Source of the DNA: Clostridium homopropionicum DSM 5847
GTDB taxonomy: Bacteria > Bacillota > Clostridia > Clostridiales > Clostridiaceae
Assembly (NCBI RefSeq): GCF_001263795.1
Contig: NZ_LHUR01000023.1
Location: 28,148 to 92,147 of the forward strand
DNA: 64,000 nt
Direction: 5' to 3'
The position numbers and the translations under genes are program-made. Shown piece by piece: positions 54,415-63,908 of this stretch. Position 1 is the first letter of the stretch; each line of letters opens with the position of its first letter. Below the pieces are notes generated by a model. That model did not search any database. It had not been told where the DNA came from and saw nothing but the letters and a program-made list of their open reading frames with translations.

Positions 54415-54446
54415 TAAAAAAGGCTCCCTTTATTAAGAGAACCTTT
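54415..54446 (-). terminator. Terminator after the fic pseudogene
   Basis: Minus strand AAAGGTTCTC / GGGAGCCTTT (two G-T pairs) followed by TTTTTT. Confidence 0.65.
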
Positions 54447-54448
54447 AA

Positions 54449-55482
54449 TTAATAAATAAAATTATTTTGAATATTTTTAATTATTTCATTGAAGTCATTA
54501 AAAATAAATATAAATTTTTTACCCTTTTTACTCTTTCTAAAAAATCCTATAGTCTCTAATTCTAATAAATCAGTTCTAGCCGTTTCATATGATATTTTAA
54601 ACCTTTTTTGATAGTCATTAATTGTTATAAAGTTTTTATCAACATTAATAAAATGATTTACTATCTTACTTTGACGTTTATCTAGTATTATACCAGCCTT
54701 TTCTAGTGTATCTTTTATAAGTCGTTTTCCAAATTCCTTCTTAAAGTTATTTTTGATTTTACTAATTGAACGTACAATCATACTACTATAATACTTAATA
54801 AAATAAGTCATATCACTACCATACACTTCTGTATTTTCAATTGCATCGTAATAACGATTTTTCTCTTCATTTATTACGCTAGATATAGAAAAGAATTTAA
54901 AAAACTTATATCCATTTTGTAATAAATACATATATGATACTGCTCGAGCAGTTCGCCCATTTCCATCAAAAAAAGGATGAATGTAAACAAAATAGAAGTG
55001 AATTATACAAGCTTTGATTACAGGATGATAGTTATCATTAGAATTTATAAAATCTAATATTCAACTATATCCTCTTCATTAAGCATGTCTTTTGTAAGTA
55101 TCCTGTATATAGACAGAATAATATTTTCATCTAAAGGTTCCTCTAGATGATCCATTATATATACTAGTGCTCGATAATTATTCATTATCATAATTTCACT
55201 TTTATTTGAAGGTTTTAAATGTTTTTCAATCATTTCTTTTGTTCTTCTCTTAGTTGAGAATGCACCTTCTATGACGCTAGAATTAAAAGCTTCATCAATT
55301 AATGCATCAGTTATTACAGAAACCTCAATATCCAAAGGTACAGATTTAAATAAATCTTCTGTAGCTGAATTCTCTATTATTTCAATATTCTTACTAACAT
55401 CCTCAGTTAAATTAAACCCAAATTTAGCATAACTCTGGTCTATAAGCGGTATCTGGATTTTTGTTAGCTTCCTAATATTCAT
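54449..55482 (-). pseudogene. Disrupted Fic-family protein gene
   Basis: Two frames of one gene. The 5' part (55482-55054) has SSVIEGAFS, the inhibitory (S/T)xxxE motif of Fic proteins, and stops after LNEEDIVEY. The 3' part continues in another frame from LDFINSNDNYHPV through the catalytic HPFFDGNGRTAR and a winged-helix end (NDYQKRFKISYETARTDLL). Comparison with the family's usual spacing suggests about 30-40 residues between the two parts are missing, so a small deletion with frameshift is likely. Fic enzymes transfer AMP to target proteins; this copy should be inactive. Confidence 0.8.
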
Positions 55483-55562
55483 TAGCTTATTCCAAAATTC
55501 ATTTAATTCTAATTTATTACTAATTCAATAAAACGTTACTACAAATTCTTAAGAACAAAATA

Positions 55563-55591
55563 AAAGACTTTCCTTAACCCAAGGAAAGCCT
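55563..55591 (-). terminator. Terminator of the serS-tRNA block
   Basis: Minus strand GGCTTTCCTT-GGGTT-AAGGAAAGTC, then TTTTA, just beyond tRNA-Arg(ACG). Confidence 0.75.
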
Positions 55592-55597
55592 TTAAAA

Positions 55598-55674
55598 TGG
55601 TGCGGCGGAGAAGATTCGAACTCCCGACCAACTGGTTCGTAGCCAGCTACTCTATCCAACTGAGCTACCGCCGC
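55598..55674 (-). tRNA. tRNA-Arg(ACG)
   Basis: GCGGCGGTAGCTCAGTTGG, anticodon loop CTACGAA (ACG, to be changed to ICG by TadA), encoded CCA. Confidence 0.93.
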
Positions 55675-55722
55675 ATATTATTAAAGTTTATATAAAAAAC
55701 ACCCAATTTTACTTGAGTGTTA

Positions 55723-55813
55723 TGGCGGAGAAAGAGGGATTTGAACCCTCGCGCCGGTTTCCCGACCTACGCCCTTAGCAGGGGCGCCTCTTCGGCCACT
55801 TGAGTATTTCTCC
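55723..55813 (-). tRNA. tRNA-Ser(GCT)
   Basis: GGAGAAATACTCAAGTGGC, anticodon loop CTGCTAA (GCT), long variable arm GTCGGGAAACCGGC, encoded CCA. Confidence 0.94.
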
Positions 55814-55847
55814 ATGTCCTACAGTTGTTGTAGTTTTATTAAAATAA

Positions 55848-55938
55848 TGGCGGAGAGATAGGGATTCGAACCCTAGGTGCGCTCACACGCACGCCGGTTT
55901 TCAAGACCGGTGCCTTAAACCAACTCGACCATCTCTCC
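55848..55938 (-). tRNA. tRNA-Ser(TGA), copy 1
   Basis: CCGGT-CTTGAAA-ACCGG anticodon arm (TGA), long variable arm GTGCG...CGCAC, encoded CCA. Confidence 0.95.
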
Positions 55939-56012
55939 ATAGGTCACTTAAACATTATAATATAATGTATTAAGCATGTCAATAAAAATTTAATTGTATA
56001 TTTTATTAAAAA

Positions 56013-56103
56013 TGGCGGAGAGATAGGGATTCGAACCCTAGGTACGCTCTCACGTACGCCGGTTTTCAAGACCGGTGCCTTAAACCAACTCGACCATCTC
56101 TCC
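56013..56103 (-). tRNA. tRNA-Ser(TGA), copy 2
   Basis: Nearly identical to copy 1; differences fall in the variable arm, which reads GTACG...CGTAC, a compensatory pair change. Confidence 0.95.
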
Positions 56104-56171
56104 GTATTGCGACGATATTTATTATAACAAGATACCGCCGCATTGTCAACTTATAATTTTTAGAATTAAAT

Positions 56172-57452
56172 TTACTTAAGAATTACAGTGTTTCTCATAT
56201 ATGGTACTAAAGCATCTGGTATTGTAACAGTTCCATCTTCATTTTGATAATTCTCAAGTATAGCTGCTACAGTTCTTCCAACAGCTACTCCAGATCCATT
56301 TAAAGTGTGAATAAATTCTGGTTTAGATTTTGCTTCTTCTCTATATCTTATATTAGCTCTTCTTGCTTGGAAATCTTCAAAGTTACTACAGCTTGAAATT
56401 TCAACATATCTATTGTAGCTTGGCATCCATACCTCTATATCGTATTTTAAAGCTGCTGTAAAGCCTAAATCTCCTTTACATATTCTCACTACTCTATATG
56501 GTAACCCTAAGCCTTTAAGCACGTCTTCTGCATCATTAGTTAGCTTCTCAAGTTCTTCATATGATTGTTCTGGCTTAGTAAATTTCACTAGTTCTACTTT
56601 ATTAAATTGATGTTGACGTACGAGACCTCTAGTATCTCTTCCTGCTGATCCTGCCTCTGCTCTAAAGCAAGCACTATATGCTGCATATTTTAGTGGAAGC
56701 TCATTTCCGTTTAATATTTCATCTCTGTATAAATTAGTTACAGGAACCTCTGCTGTAGGTATTAAGAAATAGCCATTATTTTCAACCTTAAAAGCATCCT
56801 CTTCAAATTTAGGAAGCTGACCTGTTCCAGTCATACTATCTCTATTTACCATATAAGGAGGAAGTACTTCTGTATATCCATGGTCCATAGTGTGAAGATC
56901 CAAGAAGTAGTTTATTATTGCTCTTTCTAATCTTGCACCTAAGCCTTTGTAAACAGTAAATCTTGAACCAGCTATTTTTCCTGCTCTTTCAAAATCAAGT
57001 ATATCTAAATCAACTCCAATATCCCAGTGAGCCTTTGCTTCAAAATTAAACTTTCTAGGTTCTCCCCATTTTCTAATTTCAACATTATCTTCATCAGTTT
57101 TTCCATCTGGTACGCTAGGGTTAGGTACATTAGGTATTCTAAGCATAATGTACTTTATTTTTTCATCTACTTCGCTTAATTCTACGTCATGTTCTTTTAT
57201 TTTATCAGCAAGCAGCTTCATATCATTCATTAAGCCGCTAATATCTTTTCCCTCTTTTTTAAGCTTTCCTATTTGTGAAGATTCATTATTTCTTTTATTT
57301 TTTAATTGCTCAACTTCTACTAGTATTTCTCTTCTTCTCTCATCAAGTGCAACTACATTATCTATTAACTTAAAGTCGAAGTCTTCTCCTCTTCCTTCCA
57401 TTACTTTTTTAAATTCTTCAGGGTTATTTCTGATTCTTCTTAAATCTAACAT
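56172..57452 (-). CDS. serS: Seryl-tRNA synthetase
   Basis: A 426-aa class II synthetase. The N-terminal coiled-coil arm spans about residues 30-105 ([20 protein letters not shown]). Motif 2 is in [19 protein letters not shown] and [10 protein letters not shown]; motif 3 is [19 protein letters not shown]. It charges the five tRNA-Ser genes found in this window. ATG 57452 follows AAGGAGG, and a T-box leader lies upstream. Four tRNA genes follow it on the same strand. Confidence 0.97.
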   Translation of the reverse strand: MLDLRRIRNNPEEFKKVMEGRGEDFDFKLIDNVVALDERRREILVEVEQLKNKRNNESSQIGKLKKEGKDISGLMNDMKLLADKIKEHDVELSEVDEKIKYIMLRIPNVPNPSVPDGKTDEDNVEIRKWGEPRKFNFEAKAHWDIGVDLDILDFERAGKIAGSRFTVYKGLGARLERAIINYFLDLHTMDHGYTEVLPPYMVNRDSMTGTGQLPKFEEDAFKVENNGYFLIPTAEVPVTNLYRDEILNGNELPLKYAAYSACFRAEAGSAGRDTRGLVRQHQFNKVELVKFTKPEQSYEELEKLTNDAEDVLKGLGLPYRVVRICKGDLGFTAALKYDIEVWMPSYNRYVEISSCSNFEDFQARRANIRYREEAKSKPEFIHTLNGSGVAVGRTVAAILENYQNEDGTVTIPDALVPYMRNTVILK

Positions 57453-57514
57453 TACTAATTTCCTCCTTGTTTGTTAGGTAATTATAAAATTGGTTAACTT
57501 AATTAGTTTTTTTC

Positions 57515-57745
57515 AAATAAAAAGAGCCTTTTGTCCTACTATAAAGTAGGGACGAAAGACTCCGCGTTGCCACCCTAATTGGTTTATAAATAAACCCTCT
57601 TATAATTTTAACGACACATAGCCGTATTGCTCATCACAACACCTCAGAGGCGGATTCACAAAATATACGTTATGGATTTTCACCAACCATCCACTCTCTA
57701 AAAACCTATACTAAGCTACTATTCTCTTCAACGGTTTAAATATTA
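57515..57745 (-). promoter_or_regulatory. T-box leader of serS
   Basis: The minus strand carries the T-box GGGTGGCAACGCGG (57562-57575). A terminator follows: GAGTCTTTCGTCC...GGACAAAAGGCTC, then TTTTT. Upstream is a long structured region matching Stem I. Uncharged tRNA-Ser should stabilise the antiterminator. GAATCCGCC in the leader suggests a UCC specifier, read by tRNA-Ser(GGA); this last point is tentative. Confidence 0.92.
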
Positions 57746-57809
57746 ATTTTAAATAATTATAAATATTATATCACAGATTGTCAATAAATTATCTACAATT
57801 TAATAATTT

Positions 57810-58049
57810 TTATAAATTATCAGCTTCTATTGTCTTAGTTGAAATTATATCTACTCTAGTATTTAATATATTTCTGCATATTATATCTCCACATTTTATT
57901 GGAGCTCCTACGTGAATTCTACTTAATACCTTTGAACATTCAATTAATAGGCTCTTATCAATAGGATGGCTGCTTTTTACAGAAACTACTGGAAACTTTG
58001 ATCCTTTAATTCTAACAATAGATGTAAAAATCTTTTTATCTTCCTTCAT
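57810..58049 (-). CDS. DUF1667-type protein, short form
   Basis: 79 aa matching the C-terminal part of DUF1667: FTSIVRIKGSKFPVVSVKSS, then HVGAPIKCGDIICRNILNTRVDI. Full-length relatives are about 120 aa and begin with a cysteine-rich region (CxxC...C) that this one lacks, so it is N-terminally reduced. It follows the FAD oxidoreductase gene by 19 bases, as in glycerol-3-phosphate-dehydrogenase-like operons. Function unknown. Confidence 0.8.
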   Translation of the reverse strand: MKEDKKIFTSIVRIKGSKFPVVSVKSSHPIDKSLLIECSKVLSRIHVGAPIKCGDIICRNILNTRVDIISTKTIEADNL

Positions 58050-58068
58050 TTATTTTACACTCACCTTA

Positions 58069-59463
58069 TTAAATTTCATCAAATTCCTTAATTCTATTTA
58101 GAAGAATTTTTGAATTTTTAGAGTCTTTTACTATATCCGTCATCTTTTTATTTGTTTCTCTAGCCAATATGGAAATAATCTTATTAATACAATATGCCCC
58201 TTTACAGCTTCCTAAAGCAGCACCAGTTCTTCTTTTTATTCCCTCTAAAGTTCTGGCACCTAATGGTCTTCTTATGGCATCAACTATTTCACCCTCAGTA
58301 ACCAAATTACATACGCATACAATTTTTCCATACCTTTTATCTAAATTTATAATATTTTTTCTTTCTTCATTTGACATAAATCTAAAACTATATATTTCTC
58401 TTCTTTTATCATTAAAATCATTTTTCTTTTTACATTTTAAATTGTTTTCTACTGTTTCCTTTACTATTTTAGCTATAGATGGAGTCATGGTAACCTCTGC
58501 ATAATTTTTTCCTGTTATCTTTATATATCCCTTATCCACTAAGCTATCATCAATTAGCAAAACTTCATCATAATAAGGAACTTCATAGAAAGTATTTATA
58601 TCTTCCTTCTTTATTTCAGGTACTAACAATTTAATTTTATTATAGCACTCTTCATAATTTAAATTTACATTTGTTTTTATGGAAGCAATATAGTTACCTT
58701 GTACAGTAGGATGTAAACATATTATTTCATCTATTTCTTCATTATAACTAAAAAGGATATGGTTTAGCTTTAGCTTAAAACTTTTTTCTAGTAAAAAGTA
58801 CTTTAAATAAGCCTTACTTTCTGGAAAACTTTCTTTAAACCCATCAATATTATAATCTTCAGGTGTTGTATTTATAACCATCTTACATGTGAATTTATTC
58901 TTGTTTGTAACTACTTTAAAGCCTTTACTTATTTTTTTTATACCTTCTACAATTTCTTCTAATTTAAAGGAAACCCCGTTATCAAAGGCCACCTCTCCAT
59001 AAGCTATTCCTAAGTCATATGGACATATAACTCCTGTATTTTGTGAATAAATTCCCTTCTTTAGTTCTATGTTTAAATTAGGTTCCAATTCATGTATATT
59101 TTCTCCACTTAAAAGAGCTATATTGTTAATTCCCTTTTTAGCAGACCTATTGTATATTTCCTCTATCCTTTTTTCCTGTTTTTCATTTGCTGCCATAACT
59201 ATTGAATTATACTTTTTATAAGGAATATTAAATTTTACAGCTAAATCCTTTACTAAAAAATTACCCATAAGCTGAAGCTGTGACATTATGGTATCTTCAC
59301 ACTGTATACCATCATAGATTATTGCTGAATTTACTAAAGCCACATCATCAGCTATATCATAATCCTTTTCTATAAGGGCTATATTAAGGCTGTATTTTGA
59401 TAATTCGTACGCTACTGCACAGCCTATTAACCCACCACCTAATATTAAAACGTCATAATCCAT
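58069..59463 (-). CDS. FAD-dependent oxidoreductase with BFD-like [2Fe-2S] domain
   Basis: A 464-aa protein. FAD-binding GGGLIGCAVAYELSKY is at the start (about 9-24). The body is DAO-like, related to anaerobic glycerol-3-phosphate dehydrogenase GlpA and LhgO-type oxidases. The C-terminal iron-sulfur domain has CVC and C-KGAY-C, the BFD-like arrangement. Clostridial relatives are usually followed by a second FAD/NAD oxidoreductase and DUF1667; the middle gene is missing here. ATG 59463 follows AGGAGG. Substrate unproven. Confidence 0.87.
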   Translation of the reverse strand: MDYDVLILGGGLIGCAVAYELSKYSLNIALIEKDYDIADDVALVNSAIIYDGIQCEDTIMSQLQLMGNFLVKDLAVKFNIPYKKYNSIVMAANEKQEKRIEEIYNRSAKKGINNIALLSGENIHELEPNLNIELKKGIYSQNTGVICPYDLGIAYGEVAFDNGVSFKLEEIVEGIKKISKGFKVVTNKNKFTCKMVINTTPEDYNIDGFKESFPESKAYLKYFLLEKSFKLKLNHILFSYNEEIDEIICLHPTVQGNYIASIKTNVNLNYEECYNKIKLLVPEIKKEDINTFYEVPYYDEVLLIDDSLVDKGYIKITGKNYAEVTMTPSIAKIVKETVENNLKCKKKNDFNDKRREIYSFRFMSNEERKNIINLDKRYGKIVCVCNLVTEGEIVDAIRRPLGARTLEGIKRRTGAALGSCKGAYCINKIISILARETNKKMTDIVKDSKNSKILLNRIKEFDEI

Positions 59464-59526
59464 GATAATCCTCCTAAGTAACCTTATATACTCTATATAA
59501 GTTGTTACATGCTGTCCAAATAGTAC

Positions 59527-62250
59527 TTATTTACTTACTTTACTTAGTACCTCTCCTAATTTATTAATATATTCACCATATTGAGCCCAGTTACCACTTT
59601 TTTGAGCTTCAATAGCTTTATTATATAAATCTTTTGCCTCTTTTATATAATTTGATATATTTGATGTACTAACATCATTATTTATTGAATTATTTTCTTC
59701 ATTCTTAACTTCAGTATTAAATAATATCTTAAGAGCTTCATCTACATTTTGAGCTAATATCATTTTATCTCCATAGGATGCTATTACTCTTTTCATTTCA
59801 GGAATACTCTTTTCGCCATTAGCTCTTAGATACAATGGTTCAATATATAAAAGAGAATTCTCTATTGGTATAATCATAGTATCACCAAATTGAACTTGAG
59901 AACCTTTAGCATCCCAAAGTGAAAGTTCCTTTGATATTGCTGTATCCTGATTTATTTTTTGTTTAAATAATATAGGACTATTTACAGTTTCGCTTTCTGT
60001 AGTTGGAAATTTATATAATACTAGCTTTCCATAGTTATTTCCGTCCATTCTAGCTCCCAATAAAGCAACCATATTTTCTCTTTGATTTTGATTAAAATAT
60101 TCTAGAAGGATAAGCTCTTCCTTAGTTTCTCCTGGTAACTTCATAATTGTATAAGATGCATTATTAATCGTATCTTGACCATCAACTTGTTTTTGGCTCT
60201 TAGATATATCCCAAACATTTTGTCCACTATAGAATTCATTTTCACTATTAACATGATACTTTTCTAAAACGCTGCATTGAACTAAAAAATAGTCCTCTGG
60301 ATATCTGAAATGTTCTCTAAATCCATTAGGAAGTTCTTTTATACTCTTAAATAACTCAGGGAATATATTAGAATAACTATTCACTATAGGATCATTCTCA
60401 TCAACTATATAAAAATCAGTAGTTCCATTTACAGCATCTATTATTACCTTAACTGAATTTCTGATGTAATTAATATCATTTACAGGTTGAGAAAAAGGAT
60501 ATCTATTTGATACTGTATATGCATCAATAATCCAATATAACTTACCATCCTTTACAACTATATAAGGATCATTGTCATAAACTAAAAATGGCGCTATCTT
60601 TTTTACTCTATCTACAATATTTCTATTAATTAATATTTTACTTTCACCATTTATGTCACCTGACAATAAGAATTTAATATCTTTCTCACTTATGGCAAAC
60701 AATAATCTATTTATAAAGCTCATCTTAATTCCAGCTTTACCGTTGTAATTAGTTGTAACGTCATTTCCACTTTCTTTTGGATAATCCATTTCATTTATTT
60801 TGGTATTAACTATAGCATAAATATCAGTCTTTTCTCCAAAATAAATCCTTGGATCATCTATTTTTATATCTGACTTATTTGATAAAGGCATATCTTTAAT
60901 AAGGATATCTGGCTTTCCTTCAGAAGTAACAGAATTTACTTTACTCATTACAACTCCATACCCATGGGTATAAGTTAAATGTTTATTTTGCCATGTACTT
61001 GCTTTATCAAGCAATTTATCATATTGAATTTCTCTAGGTGCTATAAACACTTGAGTATATTTACCATTTACATTATATCTTCCAATATCAATATCATTAA
61101 AAACATAGTAGTTTTTCTTACTTTCAACTTGATTATAGAATTCTAAAGCTTGGGTAACAGAATTAACTTTTATATTATCAACAGTAGCTCTATTTCTATC
61201 TATAACTGCCTTTGTCAGATTATTAGTCAAAGGATATGACTTTTCTTCAATATCATCAATTGAGAAAGCCTTCTTAGTGTACTCCATATTGTACCTTATA
61301 AAAGGAGCTTCAAGTCCTTTCTCATTAGATTTTACAATAAATTTCTGCCACATGCCTGATACTATACCTTCAGATACTATTAAAAAAGCTATTAAAATAA
61401 CAGAAAGTACTATAGGTTTAATTTTTGATTTTAATATGCTTATAAATACTACAATAGAAGATATTAATGATACTATAACAATTAATAAATAAAATTTTAA
61501 AGTTAACTTAGTATCTGTATAACTTGCGCCAAATACTACTCCTCTTGGGGAATATACTAGATTTAAAGCTTTTATTACATATCCAATAGAAATAAACGCA
61601 AGTATAAGAGCTCCTAAAACTGCCAACTGCTTTCCTGCAAATTTTGTTATACCACTTTTAAGGCTACTTATCGTAGACCTTCCTTGAAAATTTTCCGCTC
61701 CAAATACTACCCTATCTCTTGCAGTTAATACTAAATAAATAACTACAGTAACGAAGCCTAGAAGAATTAATAGAGCTATAAATATACTATATAAAGATTC
61801 TATTAAAGGTAATCTAAATACGAAAAAAGATATATCTATATTAAAAATAGGGTCATTTATTTTAAAGCTAGTAGCATTGCTAAATTGAAGTATCCTATAC
61901 CAATAACTTGCTGAGAATATAAAAGATATTAATAATGAAAAAGCAGCATTTAACCACATGAATATCTTTCTTTGTTTTCTTTCTCTTTCTGTATCTACTT
62001 CCACTACAGTACTTAGCTTAACAATGCTTTTCTTTATACTCTTAAAATATATCCATATAGATAAAAAACATATTAAAAATATAGGCACCATTAACTTTAA
62101 AGTAGCAGTAATTTTAGTAAGATAGACTGACAAATATCCTACTTCATTAAACCATTTAATATTGATTATAATACTTACTATTTGATTAAAAAAAGCACCT
62201 AAAATTAAAAGTATTAATATTGCAGGTCCTATTAATCTAGTTTTCTTCAT
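59527..62250 (-). CDS. UPF0182-family membrane protein
   Basis: A 907-aa protein with about seven membrane helices in the first 310 residues (the first at 5-27), then a large outside domain (VNSVTQALEFYNQ, YTHGYGVVMSKVN, LRANGEKSIPEM) and a C-terminal NWAQYGEYINKLGEVL helix. This layout and length fit UPF0182/COG1615 proteins of Clostridia and Actinobacteria, whose function is not established. ATG 62250 follows GGGGGG. Confidence 0.93.
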   Translation of the reverse strand: MKKTRLIGPAILILLILGAFFNQIVSIIINIKWFNEVGYLSVYLTKITATLKLMVPIFLICFLSIWIYFKSIKKSIVKLSTVVEVDTERERKQRKIFMWLNAAFSLLISFIFSASYWYRILQFSNATSFKINDPIFNIDISFFVFRLPLIESLYSIFIALLILLGFVTVVIYLVLTARDRVVFGAENFQGRSTISSLKSGITKFAGKQLAVLGALILAFISIGYVIKALNLVYSPRGVVFGASYTDTKLTLKFYLLIVIVSLISSIVVFISILKSKIKPIVLSVILIAFLIVSEGIVSGMWQKFIVKSNEKGLEAPFIRYNMEYTKKAFSIDDIEEKSYPLTNNLTKAVIDRNRATVDNIKVNSVTQALEFYNQVESKKNYYVFNDIDIGRYNVNGKYTQVFIAPREIQYDKLLDKASTWQNKHLTYTHGYGVVMSKVNSVTSEGKPDILIKDMPLSNKSDIKIDDPRIYFGEKTDIYAIVNTKINEMDYPKESGNDVTTNYNGKAGIKMSFINRLLFAISEKDIKFLLSGDINGESKILINRNIVDRVKKIAPFLVYDNDPYIVVKDGKLYWIIDAYTVSNRYPFSQPVNDINYIRNSVKVIIDAVNGTTDFYIVDENDPIVNSYSNIFPELFKSIKELPNGFREHFRYPEDYFLVQCSVLEKYHVNSENEFYSGQNVWDISKSQKQVDGQDTINNASYTIMKLPGETKEELILLEYFNQNQRENMVALLGARMDGNNYGKLVLYKFPTTESETVNSPILFKQKINQDTAISKELSLWDAKGSQVQFGDTMIIPIENSLLYIEPLYLRANGEKSIPEMKRVIASYGDKMILAQNVDEALKILFNTEVKNEENNSINNDVSTSNISNYIKEAKDLYNKAIEAQKSGNWAQYGEYINKLGEVLSKVSK

Positions 62251-62274
62251 TTATTTCCCCCCAATTAGACATAT

Positions 62275-62787
62275 TTACTCAACAAGATATCCTCTATTTT
62301 TTAATTCATTTATTATTTTTTTCATACTCTCATCGCTTTCTGCTTCGATTGTATGCAAGTGAACTCCTCTAGTAATTATTGATAAAGGTTCTGCATTATA
62401 TTCTTTTATTCTCTCCATAAATTTTTGTACATCATAAGGAGTCTTTAACATTAGCATTCCTTTGATTTCACCATATAAGGGATGCTCTACTATAACATCC
62501 TTTATTAATCCACCATATTTTACTATAATTTGAAGTTCATTTTCAATATCTTCTCTCATATGGGAAACAGCTATTATTTTTTCTATACCTTTTTTATTAT
62601 TGTTAGGTATCATATATCCTTCTGGAGTAGCTATTATACTTACACCTTCAGCTCTTAAAATTGCTATATCCTTTACTATTACCTGCCTAGTTACATTTAA
62701 ATCCTCAGCTAGTTCTTGACCTTTTTTAGGTGCCTTTGTATTATTTAATAGGTTTTTAATATACTCTCTTCTTTTTGCTGAATTCAT
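62275..62787 (-). CDS. niaR: NiaR-type niacin-responsive repressor
   Basis: 170 aa from ATG 62787. The N-terminal winged helix is SAKRREYIKNLLNN and ELAEDLNVTRQVIVKDIAIL. The 3H domain carries the three conserved His regions VSHMRED, VEHPLYGEI and RGVHLHTIE, which bind metal and nicotinate. NiaR represses NAD synthesis or niacin uptake genes; none is in the window. The upstream HD-domain gene ends 20 bases before the start, so the two are probably one transcript. Confidence 0.9.
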   Translation of the reverse strand: MNSAKRREYIKNLLNNTKAPKKGQELAEDLNVTRQVIVKDIAILRAEGVSIIATPEGYMIPNNNKKGIEKIIAVSHMREDIENELQIIVKYGGLIKDVIVEHPLYGEIKGMLMLKTPYDVQKFMERIKEYNAEPLSIITRGVHLHTIEAESDESMKKIINELKNRGYLVE

Positions 62788-62806
62788 AATATAACTCACT
62801 CTCCTA

Positions 62807-63301
62807 TTAATTTTTACTATCACATTCTCTTAAAATTTGTAGTTCCTTATCGTCTACTATACTTGCATTATGATGCTCTTTTACTAATTTTAAAATTTTC
62901 TTATCGCTTATGTAATTTTTTAGAGTGTTATATCCTTTTTCTCCATGGTTATAGTATGTATCTATCTTTTTTATATTTGATAATTTCTTTGCTTTTCCTT
63001 TTGTAATTTTGTCTAGCAAGACAATAATAGATTTATCTATTACATTTAAGTTATTTTGTATTTTACCAATGTCATGTAATAATGCTGCTTTAATAAGTTT
63101 TTTATCATCTATATTATGTTTAAAACATTCTTCTTTAACACTTTTAGCTGTTCTTAAAGAGTGAGTCTGTTCATAAATTGGAAGTTTATTAAATAAATCT
63201 AACTCATTTTTATCTAAATATAAATTTATAAATTTTTTATCTTCTTCCTCTACCTTTGAGGTTATTGCTAAATAAAATTGTTTTACTCTATACATAACCA
63301 T
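62807..63301 (-). CDS. HD-domain phosphohydrolase-like protein
   Basis: A 164-aa HD protein with EQTHSLRTAKSV, ALLHDIGKIQ (HD pair) and LVKEHHNA, the H...HD...D/H pattern of metal phosphohydrolases. The sequence type is the short clostridial HDIG protein; substrate unknown. ATG 63301 follows AGAGG. It is the first gene after the rRNA operon terminator. Confidence 0.88.
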   Translation of the reverse strand: MVMYRVKQFYLAITSKVEEEDKKFINLYLDKNELDLFNKLPIYEQTHSLRTAKSVKEECFKHNIDDKKLIKAALLHDIGKIQNNLNVIDKSIIVLLDKITKGKAKKLSNIKKIDTYYNHGEKGYNTLKNYISDKKILKLVKEHHNASIVDDKELQILRECDSKN

Positions 63302-63362
63302 AACATATACCTCTTTTTATATTTAATTATATAATACCATACTAATTTATATTTTTACAAAA

Positions 63363-63396
63363 TAAAAAAACAGTCTTGTTTTATTCAAGACTGTTT
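63363..63396 (-). terminator. Terminator of the rRNA operon
   Basis: Minus strand AAACAGTCTTG-AATAAAA-CAAGACTGTTT followed by TTTTT, just after tRNA-Ala. Confidence 0.85.
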
Positions 63397-63398
63397 AA

Positions 63399-63474
63399 TG
63401 GTGGAGATAAAGAGATTCGAACTCTTGACCCCCTGCGTGCAAGGCAGGTGCTCTCCCAACTGAGCTATACCCCC
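63399..63474 (-). tRNA. tRNA-Ala(TGC)
   Basis: GGGGGTATAGCTCAGTTGGG, anticodon arm CCTGC-CTTGCAC-GCAGG (TGC), encoded CCA. Confidence 0.95.
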
Positions 63475-63477
63475 ATA

Positions 63478-63554
63478 TGGTGGACCTTCAGGGACTCGAA
63501 CCCCGGACCAACCGGTTATGAGCCGGTTGCTCTAACCAACTGAGCTAAAGATCC
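63478..63554 (-). tRNA. tRNA with CAT anticodon (probably Ile2, else Met)
   Basis: GGATCTTTAGCTCAGTTGG acceptor and D-arm, ACCGG-CTCATAA-CCGGT anticodon arm, encoded CCA. The GGA(T/C)CTTTA acceptor resembles Bacillus tRNA-Ile2, whose C34 is lysidinylated; an elongator Met identity cannot be excluded. Confidence 0.85.
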
Positions 63555-63560
63555 ATATAA

Positions 63561-63677
63561 ACCCGGCGGCGACCTACTCTTCCACACCGTCACCAGTGCA
63601 GTACCATCGGCGCTTTGAAGCTTAACCTTCGTGTTCGGAATGGGAACGGGTGTTACCTTCAAGCCATAACCACCAGA
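63561..63677 (-). rRNA. 5S ribosomal RNA
   Basis: Minus strand begins TCTGGTGGTTATGGCTTGAA, contains CCCGTTCCCATTCCGAACAC, and ends GGTCGCCGCCGGG; 117 nt. It lies between the 23S and the tRNA pair. Confidence 0.96.
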
Positions 63678-63908
63678 TAGCCAGACATCCAAAATCTTCG
63701 ATTTTGTGATGGTCGGCTACTCATGAGCTTCTGCTCAAGAGTGTCATTAATCAGTACTCCTCAGCTCTGCTGAGCGAGTTTCCTTTACTCCTAAGTTTTC
63801 CTCAAGAGTGTCCTTACTACAGATTAAAATTATATCATCTATATTTTACTCTGTCAATAATTTTGAAAGAAATTTATTCTCTCAAAATTGCACAGTAAAT
63901 TAATATTG
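63678..63908. other. 23S-5S spacer with short repeats
   Basis: Contains AAAATCTTCGATTTT, a GAGCTTCTGCTC hairpin, CAGCTCTGCTGAG, and CTCAAGAGTGTC twice (about 63734 and 63803). These are probably processing stems of the rRNA precursor. Confidence 0.5.
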
